Shown: positions 43,424-49,580 of the stretch, piece after piece
How the letters are laid out: each line of letters starts with the position of its first letter
How positions within the stretch are numbered: position 1 is the stretch's first letter
Assembly: GCA_009103225.1 (NCBI GenBank)
Contig: RHPI01002112.1
Span: 397,054-446,633 of the forward strand
Direction of reading: 5' to 3'
Source of the DNA: Chlorokybus atmophyticus
Lineage: Eukaryota; Streptophyta; Chlorokybophyceae; Chlorokybales; Chlorokybaceae
Length of the DNA stretch: 49,580 nucleotides
The notes under the pieces: generated by a model
The model's database searches: none
What the model was told of the DNA's origin: nothing
What the model saw: the letters and a program-made list of their open reading frames with translations, nothing else
Program-made: the position numbers and the translations under genes

Positions 43424-45251
43424 CTACAGCTCCTCTCCATCATCGCTGGTCTCGTCATTACGGAACAAAGCACCACGCGCTGGGGCCTGTGGAGGAGACG
43501 CCGGAGCTTGCTCTTCCTCCTCAAACGGTTGTGCCAGCCAATCAAATGCCGCTTCTGCCTCAGCGAGCGGGTCACGAGCTGCTGTCTCTTGCGGCCGGCG
43601 CCGATTGGGATCTTTCAGGTATTCGACACAAGATGCAGTGCGGCGTTTCACAAGGGTGAATGGCTGGAGGGCTGCGTACCGTTGCCTCATCTCCCGCTTC
43701 ATTGACATGATCATGGTGTTGATTTCGCTGAGGTACTCTTCATGTGTGTCTATGCTGGCAGCTAGGAGAGGGTCTCCATCCTTGCCCTTTAGGATGCGCT
43801 CCACCTGCGTAGTTTACAGGCATGTTTTAGTGGCATCGAAAGCCACTATTCACTGCAACGCGTCTGCAAGCCTGAAGTTTAAGTCTACAGCGTTGCTGAA
43901 TTGCTAATGATGGAGTTCAGAGTGCTCACCGTAAGCAACAGGTATGCGAGGTGGTTGACTGTCAGCTGCCGGCGACCAGGTGTAGTGACGGCGTAAGACC
44001 AGCATTGCACGATCATTTGCTAGATTATGGGATTGCCCCATTCATGGATGTATCTCCTCCGCTCCGGGTCTGCAGTGTCGGTCACCTCAAATCTCCACCA
44101 TGACTTGTCTGCGACAATCATACCGACAAGGCATTAGTCACAAAATAGATAGTTCAAGTTGAGCCTGCACCAGGCTAGAATAGTGCCTGTAACTTACTCT
44201 GGAGCACGTTGCGCATCTGGGCTTTTTGGGTCTCGGGGTCCATTAGGGCGTCGATGTGCCTGATTGAATCGGTTACAATAGGCGAGATGAGTACGTGTGT
44301 ATGGAGGCTGAGTAAGAAGGCATTGTTGCATAGCAGACATGGTGGTGAGGGACCCAACTCACTTGCGCTTGTTGCTGTTAAACAGTGTCCACTTGTACTC
44401 CTTCTCAAGGACATGCTTGATCTTGGTGACGTTCTCAGACCGGACCTGCGTAGCTTTCTTCAGGGCGACACTCCAGTGGAAGGGGCACTCCTTGGGAGTC
44501 CAGTACACCTCATGGAACTTGGCCGCATCGGCCTCGTCGTCATGGTTGAAGCCAACTACCTGTCACGGGCAGGTTGGTCAGTGTCACGGTGCAGTGCGGT
44601 CATGAAGCATTCACAGCACCTGACACATGACGTTACGAATAGTGTCCTCTTTGGGATAAACGTGGCTCTCTACCCAGTGGCCGTTTATGATTTCAATGAC
44701 GGCATCTCGCAAATGCTGTCCACAGAAGAACAATCCGTTACACACATACACACAGTGTCACAGTGTCACACAATGCTTACCTCGTTGCCAATCTTCCACT
44801 TGCTTGGGGAAGGGTTGCTGACGGCCGAGGTTGCCATGTCACGGCCAAATGCGTTTGGGTTGGGGGTTCCAATCGACCCTCTGCAAGCACAACCACATGA
44901 GTCATGCTGCCAGCCATGAAAGATGCAACCCTCACAGTTGCAAAAGAAGAACAACGTGCACAGTGTATCCAGAACGCATGCAGTGAGTCACTGTGCTAGT
45001 CATGATAGAAGCAAGCATCCAAGTTAGAAGTTGAGCAAGAAGCAACGTGCACAGTGCATCAAGAACGCATGCAGTCTAGCTTGCCCTTGCGACTGCGGTG
45101 TCAGGTGGAGTTGTTGTGATGTGCTGGGCGTTAGCGCGGGGTCTTGCTGCGATTGGTTGGCGACGGTTGCCTGGTTGAACACTGGGGGCAATGTGGACAA
45201 CTGGCGCCGACCTCCACGACGAGGTGCACTTACGGATGGACCACGAGGCAT
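43424..45251 (-). CDS. unrecognised seven-exon protein, divergent partner of the OTU gene
   Basis: Exons on the minus strand, all phase-consistent: 45251-45085, 44880-44781, 44715-44620, 44559-44363, 44259-44198, 44108-43930 and 43804-43424 (393 residues, stop TAG). The N-terminus is basic then Gln/Pro-rich (MPRGPSVSAPRRGGRRQL). A structured middle follows (KWKIGNE, AVIEIINGHWVESHVYPK, YWTPKECPFHW, LEKEYKWTLFNSNKRK, KSWWRFEVTDTADPERRRYI), and an acidic/Pro-rich tail ends NDETSDDGEEL. One in-frame TAG lies at 44020-44022 between GNPII and QMIVQCW; otherwise the chain is open. Intron 1 has a GC donor (CAAGG|GCAAGC). I know no family for it. It starts 595 bp from the OTU gene and points away from it. 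Confidence 0.6.
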
Positions 45252-45846
45252 CTCTCCAACTGATAGTCGGGTGCCGCCTGTTTAGCTGTAAGTGGCGCTG
45301 CCGCCTCCAACGCTGCCGCCGCCGGTTGGCCCGCCCGAATGTATGAGGCGCGAAAACGAAAATGAGGCGGTTTTGAACGTCTAGAGTCCCGCACTAGAGT
45401 CGCACTTGTAGTGCGTCCTTGCTCCTATTGTTGATGGTACGACTTATGCATTCGTGCCATGCATGCTTCGTACACCATTGTTACCAATGGTTGTGTCGTA
45501 ACATTTATGGTACGACAGAGGCATCTCTCGTCCAACCCCAGCGATTGCCGTACAATGGCTCTGTCGTACCATCCATGGTACGACAGAGCCATTGCTCGCT
45601 CAGCCCAAATGGGAGTTAGCATGCACTCAGCCAAACACGCTTCATTGATGGCCGGATGATGGCACGCAGGGGCACCAGGTCGATGACGGGTCGAATGTCA
45701 GGCTTGATGGGCCTGGGTTCGACTAGGAGGCGGAGGACCAGGAGTCGGAGGAGGCGGCGGCGGCGGCGGCGGCGTGGCACATCTTGCGAGAAGTTGTGGT
45801 CGTAAGAGTTCAAGCAGCGAAGCCAGCTACTACCGGTCGCCACGTC
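45252..45846. promoter_or_regulatory. 595-bp divergent intergenic region with palindromes
   Basis: Lies between the start codons of the two divergent genes. It holds the perfect palindrome at 45553-45594 and further ATGGTACGAC words at about 45434 and 45508, then a CGG/GGC-rich run at 45740-45775. It is a candidate shared promoter or, if the pair is a transposon, an internal regulatory region. Confidence 0.4.
45553..45594. repeat. perfect 20-bp palindrome, 2-bp spacer
   Basis: CAATGGCTCTGTCGTACCAT, two bases, then its exact complement. The core ATGGTACGACAGAG recurs at about 45508-45521 and ATGGTACGAC at about 45435, suggesting a repeated protein-binding word or fold-back element. Confidence 0.8.
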
Positions 45847-48629
45847 ATGGATCATGGCAGGCGTCAGCAATGGGGCTGTCCAACATGCATCACCAACATT
45901 GGACAAACCAGCAGGCAAGCCATTAAAGACCATCTTCACACAGAGAGCTGCTTGGTGGCTCGCTTTCTGCAACATGGAGTGGATCAGGAGCTGCAGTCCT
46001 TGGAGCCCCTTGTCAGAACCATGCGGGACCATTTGCGGCTGTGGGAACAAGCACAAAGGAATGCAGAGGTATGCTCAACAGTCACATGCATTTCCTTGCA
46101 AGAGCAATTTATTTTTTAGCGCAGTCCATGTGATATATGTAGCGTGGCTGCAGGCCTCCACTATTCACCCATACCCACCCTACAGTCAAGCCAACATTGC
46201 GGAAGCAAGAGCAGATAGACAGAGCCGGGCGGCGGTATGTTGTTGCCAATCTCGCTGTGCATGTTGACTGCAATGTCGGCTCCAATGCATGCCTACCTTT
46301 CCATGCTAGGATGTGCATGAGCGTGCGAAGTCGCGCGCGCGTGCCGAACGAAGTAGGCTGGGTTTGAGCACAGGAGCGCGTGGCCATTCGTCCGGCATTC
46401 AACCAATAGTGCATCAACCAGCAATGACGCAGTCCATGCAATCATTCGTGCATCAACCAGCAATGCCGCAGGTGACTGTTCGAAGCAACCAACTGATGAC
46501 GGTGTGACGCAGTTGACTATTGCAATTGCAGTGTCGCAAGCATGCAGCTAACCCACATGTGATTGGTTGACAGCACCACAGTGCACTAAGTCCTGTTGGA
46601 GCTCCTATGCAAGCCTGGATTCAATCCCATCAACTGGTCCTTTAATCCCACTTGCTGATGGGCGCGGCGGCAATGCGGCATCAGTTTAACATGCATGTTG
46701 GCCTGTTGAATCCCAATATGTCCAATGGGGCAGTGGCGCATGATGTGCCCATGGCTCAAGAGCTCCGTGACGAGTCTGCCATTGAGGGTGGCGGGGAGAG
46801 TGCAGCCAATACCACCTTGTCAGCCCCCATGGCTTCCCCTGCTCCATGCAGCCCACGGGCCATTGAGGTAAGTCGCTGTCTTTTATGCTCGTGCCTTGGT
46901 AACAATGCGTCAGGCACTGCATAAGCTTATATTCGTCCTTTGCAACATTGTGAGCCATCTTATCCTGGGTCCTGTATACAGCCCCCCTTGCTGCATGCAC
47001 AAGTGGTCTCACCTGCAGCTCCTGCTCCCCTCCCAGCCAGAGCGCAACCACCTTCCGCGGCACCAGTCCTTCATGCACTGCCATCTCCTCCACGAGCAGC
47101 ACCGGTGATTGCGGGGCAACAATCCTTCTTGCCGCCACCGGCGAGACCACAGCACAATGCAACAACCGATGTGGCTTCTGCACCTACCTTACCCCACCCG
47201 CTGCAAGTTGAAGCCGGCAGTCTGCCCCAAATTCAGGTACTTTATCAGTCACTGTGACTCTTGCCGTCCACAGTTGGACACACCATGTGAGTGCTGTATG
47301 CGCATGCAGCAGGGGTCACCACCTGCCAGCGAGTCATCAGAGGAGCTGGCCGCAACCCACATCCGGCCATCAGTCATGCTAGGTGGCCAGCTCGCCTTAT
47401 GGGACCACTTCAATGCGCCAACGGATGGTAACTGCTTCTACCATTGTGTATTTCGCGCCAGGCCATCCATAGCGCAAAGTGTCCTGGATGATCACAAGTG
47501 CCCCAGCTCGAGCAGATTTTGGGCCATGCTGGACACCATGGACGACGACGGCAGGGGGCACACTCTCCGCAAAATCACCGCCAAGGCTGTCGATGCAGGC
47601 GTGGCGAGCAGAATCCTAGACTTCTGCAGAGCCACTGGTGCCGCGGGAGAGATGGCGCAGTATTACGACAAACTGCCTGCGACCATGTTGGCTGATATCA
47701 ACTGCAACATTGACCTAGCCATGGCCAAGGTGCGACAGATCGTGCGGAGAAAAGATGTGAAATTCGAGCACCTGCAGATGACCATGTTTGCCAACAAGCT
47801 GGGCTTGTTGATTGGCTGCGTGACCGTTCAGCGCGAGCATGGGGAGTGGGTGCCACGGCCCGACAGCGCAGTTTGAGTTGGAAATAAAGAAGCCCCCAAC
47901 TCAGTCCTGATGGTGGGCAACACTGCTCCTGATGAGCCAGAAGCACACTTTTGGCTCCTCAAGCCTGCAAGCACCGAACAGTGGTCGTGGCCTATGCATG
48001 AAGTGCCACTGGAGGTAACACACGTGATCGGAGAGTGGCGGTATGGCGTTGCCAATTCCCCGCTACCACCGGCTGTGACCCAGAGTGCTGCGCCAACGCC
48101 TCAGGCCTCGCCTTCGTGTGCTAGGCAAGAAGTAGCCGAGTGTTCTGCACATCCTGCCTCCCCTCAACCACAGCCACATGCTCGCAATCCCAATTCAGCA
48201 CCCTCCCTTCCTGCCGCGGAGACTCACTTGCCACCGCACTCTGACCATCCGGAGGCATCTCCATCAAGAAGCAGCTGTAGCTCGCCCTCTCCCTCTAAGC
48301 TTGCCACATTGATCCCAGCCTGTCTTGTTGGTAAAGAGATTGATCGAGGTGTCCTGAAAGCTGCGCTGAAAGACAAAGGCTTCATGCTCGACCTCATGAA
48401 GCAACATGAGGTCGTGGAGGAACGGGAGGCAACCAACAAGCGCAAGGCTGTGGAGCAAGAAGATAACGCCTTACCTCCTCTGAGTGACAGTGCCACGGAG
48501 AGCGCCTGCCAGGATGTGCAGGGTGACAAAAAAAAAAAGAAGAAGGTTGTTGGAACAAAGGAAGCTGACAGGACCAAAAAAGGAAAGGTGAGGCATCGTT
48601 ACAACATTAGAAGAAGCGCAGCGCCTTGA
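45847..48629 (+). CDS. OTU-domain cysteine protease-like protein with N-terminal zinc finger, one in-frame stop
   Basis: Exons 45847-46068, 46154-46234, 46310-46471, 46685-46867, 46982-47236 and 47274-48629 are all in phase 0. OTU proteases cleave ubiquitin or related chains. The N-terminus has a C2HC-like finger (WGCPTCITN, then HTESC), followed by Gln/His-rich sequence with a repeat (VHQPAMTQ, VHQPAMPQ) and a long Pro/Ala tract. The OTU domain starts near residue 345: the DGNC motif (TDGNCFYHC) gives the catalytic Asp and Cys (about 352 and 355), and the His is in PEAHFWLL (about 526). A TGA at 47874-47876 lies between Cys and His; the frame is open on both sides and no intron removes it. 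The C-terminus has a charged helix and a nuclear-type basic run (KKKKKKVVG). OTU domains are often carried by mobile elements, so this may be one. Confidence 0.7.
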
Positions 48630-48716
48630 AGCCTCACTGGGACTGACTGTGTGTCCTGAGTAGGCACAGGCGGGTTTACAGCGTCAAGTGGCTGCTCAGC
48701 ATCGTCCAGACAGCCG

Positions 48717-49397
48717 GTGCGGCACGAGCTGCCTAAGCTCAAAGCACCGACGCGCAGACGCTTTGGGGGGCTGACTCGTAGTGCAAAGGAGTTGATCACC
48801 CTACAGTACGCCCAAGACGCGCTGCATCACCGCATGCGGCATGCCTCGAGGTGGGTGACGAAAGTTTGCAATAAGTGGGAGCAAACGCGGAGAATGCGGT
48901 CTAAACAGACCTCTGGGGATTGGCCGTGGTTGGAACCCATACACGATATGGCCATCCGTAGTACGTTGTTGCCCCTCGCCGTCCTCGATATGATGGTGTT
49001 GTTGCTGCCGCAGCACCCCGGCAATGTGCAAGAGCTATCTGCGGAGCAGAACTTCGACCTGCTGCAGCAGATGTACCTGTCGATGTCGACTAATGCGGGT
49101 CGAGATGTGTGCCACTACCTGAGCAAACATACTGGGTGGCAAGTAAAACCATTCGAGCTGTACTTGGCATGCTTTGGCTGGCAGTGGCTGTATGTCATAC
49201 GGCACGTCGAGCTGATTCTGTGGAAGCTCGAAGAAAATGACGATGCGGGGGAGTACACGAGTGACGACAGCCATGTCGAGGGCCTGGATGAACGCATGCT
49301 GGACGAGACCACCAAGACCAGCAGGTGGTGTATGGCGGCAGATGGGCATCAGGTGATCGAGCAGGCAGTGGAGCGTTATGCTGCGCCATTCAGATGA
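48717..49397 (+). CDS. unrecognised protein or 3' exon
   Basis: An open frame of about 226 codons ends in TGA at 49395-49397. Upstream in the same frame it can be extended to an acceptor near 48698 (CTCAG). It is Arg/Lys-rich at first (KLKAPTRRRFGGLTRSAKEL), then has well-mixed helical sequence with many Trp and Leu (SGDWPWLEPIHDM, AVLDMMVLLLPQHPG, YLACFGWQWLYVIRHVELIL) and an acidic patch. It follows the OTU gene on the same strand, 87 bp after its stop, and could be a continuation (a GTGAGG donor exists at about 48589, but the phase does not match) or a separate gene. No family recognised. Confidence 0.5.
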   Translation: MRHELPKLKAPTRRRFGGLTRSAKELITLQYAQDALHHRMRHASRWVTKVCNKWEQTRRMRSKQTSGDWPWLEPIHDMAIRSTLLPLAVLDMMVLLLPQHPGNVQELSAEQNFDLLQQMYLSMSTNAGRDVCHYLSKHTGWQVKPFELYLACFGWQWLYVIRHVELILWKLEENDDAGEYTSDDSHVEGLDERMLDETTKTSRWCMAADGHQVIEQAVERYAAPFR

Positions 49398-49580
49398 GAG
49401 TCGCTACGCCTGCAACGCGATAACAGAGTTTGGTGGCAGAGGCAACTTGCACACCCGCGTGCACCATGTGTGCTGATCTGTCGCATTGAAGAGCCACCCC
49501 CCCCAGCGGATGGGGAGACGCCCTGTTGCAAGAAAGCGATGTGCCATGTCTGCATCATAGCACATCAGAAGACTGTGGCA

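Overview
The window is nuclear DNA of a eukaryote, most likely a green-lineage alga. Its genes are split into many short exons whose introns usually end in TGCAG. The best resolved gene is an EDEM-type mannosidase whose motifs match the plant form. Chromovirus, PIF/Harbinger and Mutator-like remnants sit beside single-copy genes. I see no bacterial operons, CRISPR array or rRNA. I cannot name the species.

Left half (1-27 kb), mostly ordinary genes: a terminal exon of an unrecognised gene (196-561, +); a RING E3 ubiquitin ligase with an N-terminal zinc ribbon (2771-4751, +); a TBC-domain Rab GTPase-activating protein (8223-10753, -); a membrane-anchored divergent cyclophilin (13832-16280, -) divergent from an EDEM-type GH47 mannosidase (16591-20866, +) across a 310-bp shared promoter; and a Ser-rich protein (23622-24727, +). 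I could trace complete, phase-consistent exon chains for the ligase, the TBC protein, the cyclophilin and the mannosidase. Long AT-rich intergenic stretches between them hold several perfect hairpins.

Right half (27-49.6 kb), mobile and accessory DNA: a complete PIF/Harbinger element with 18-bp terminal inverted repeats and a TAA target duplication (27153-32851), carrying a DDE transposase and a convergent Myb/SANT-like partner gene. A Ty3/gypsy fragment and a 30-N gap lie inside one transposase intron. Next is a 4.4-kb composite Ty3/gypsy chromovirus (33971-38360) flanked by CACCT, in which one arm is inverted relative to pol. Then come a hairpin-dense stretch, a tRNA-derived sequence, a Cys-rich PiggyBac-like gene, four kinds of tandem repeat, a truncated Mutator-like transposase, and a divergent gene pair (43424-48629). 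One member of that pair has an OTU cysteine-protease domain; the other I do not recognise.

How parts relate: the EDEM mannosidase and the cyclophilin both belong to the secretory pathway and are placed to share a promoter. The Harbinger transposase and Myb-like protein form the usual two-gene system of that superfamily. Several transposon-type ORFs are otherwise open but carry single nonsense or catalytic-residue changes that are mostly G:C to A:T transitions, which suggests recent decay. The most unusual observations are the inverted composite retroelement, the repeated use of GC-AG introns, and the OTU-containing divergent pair.
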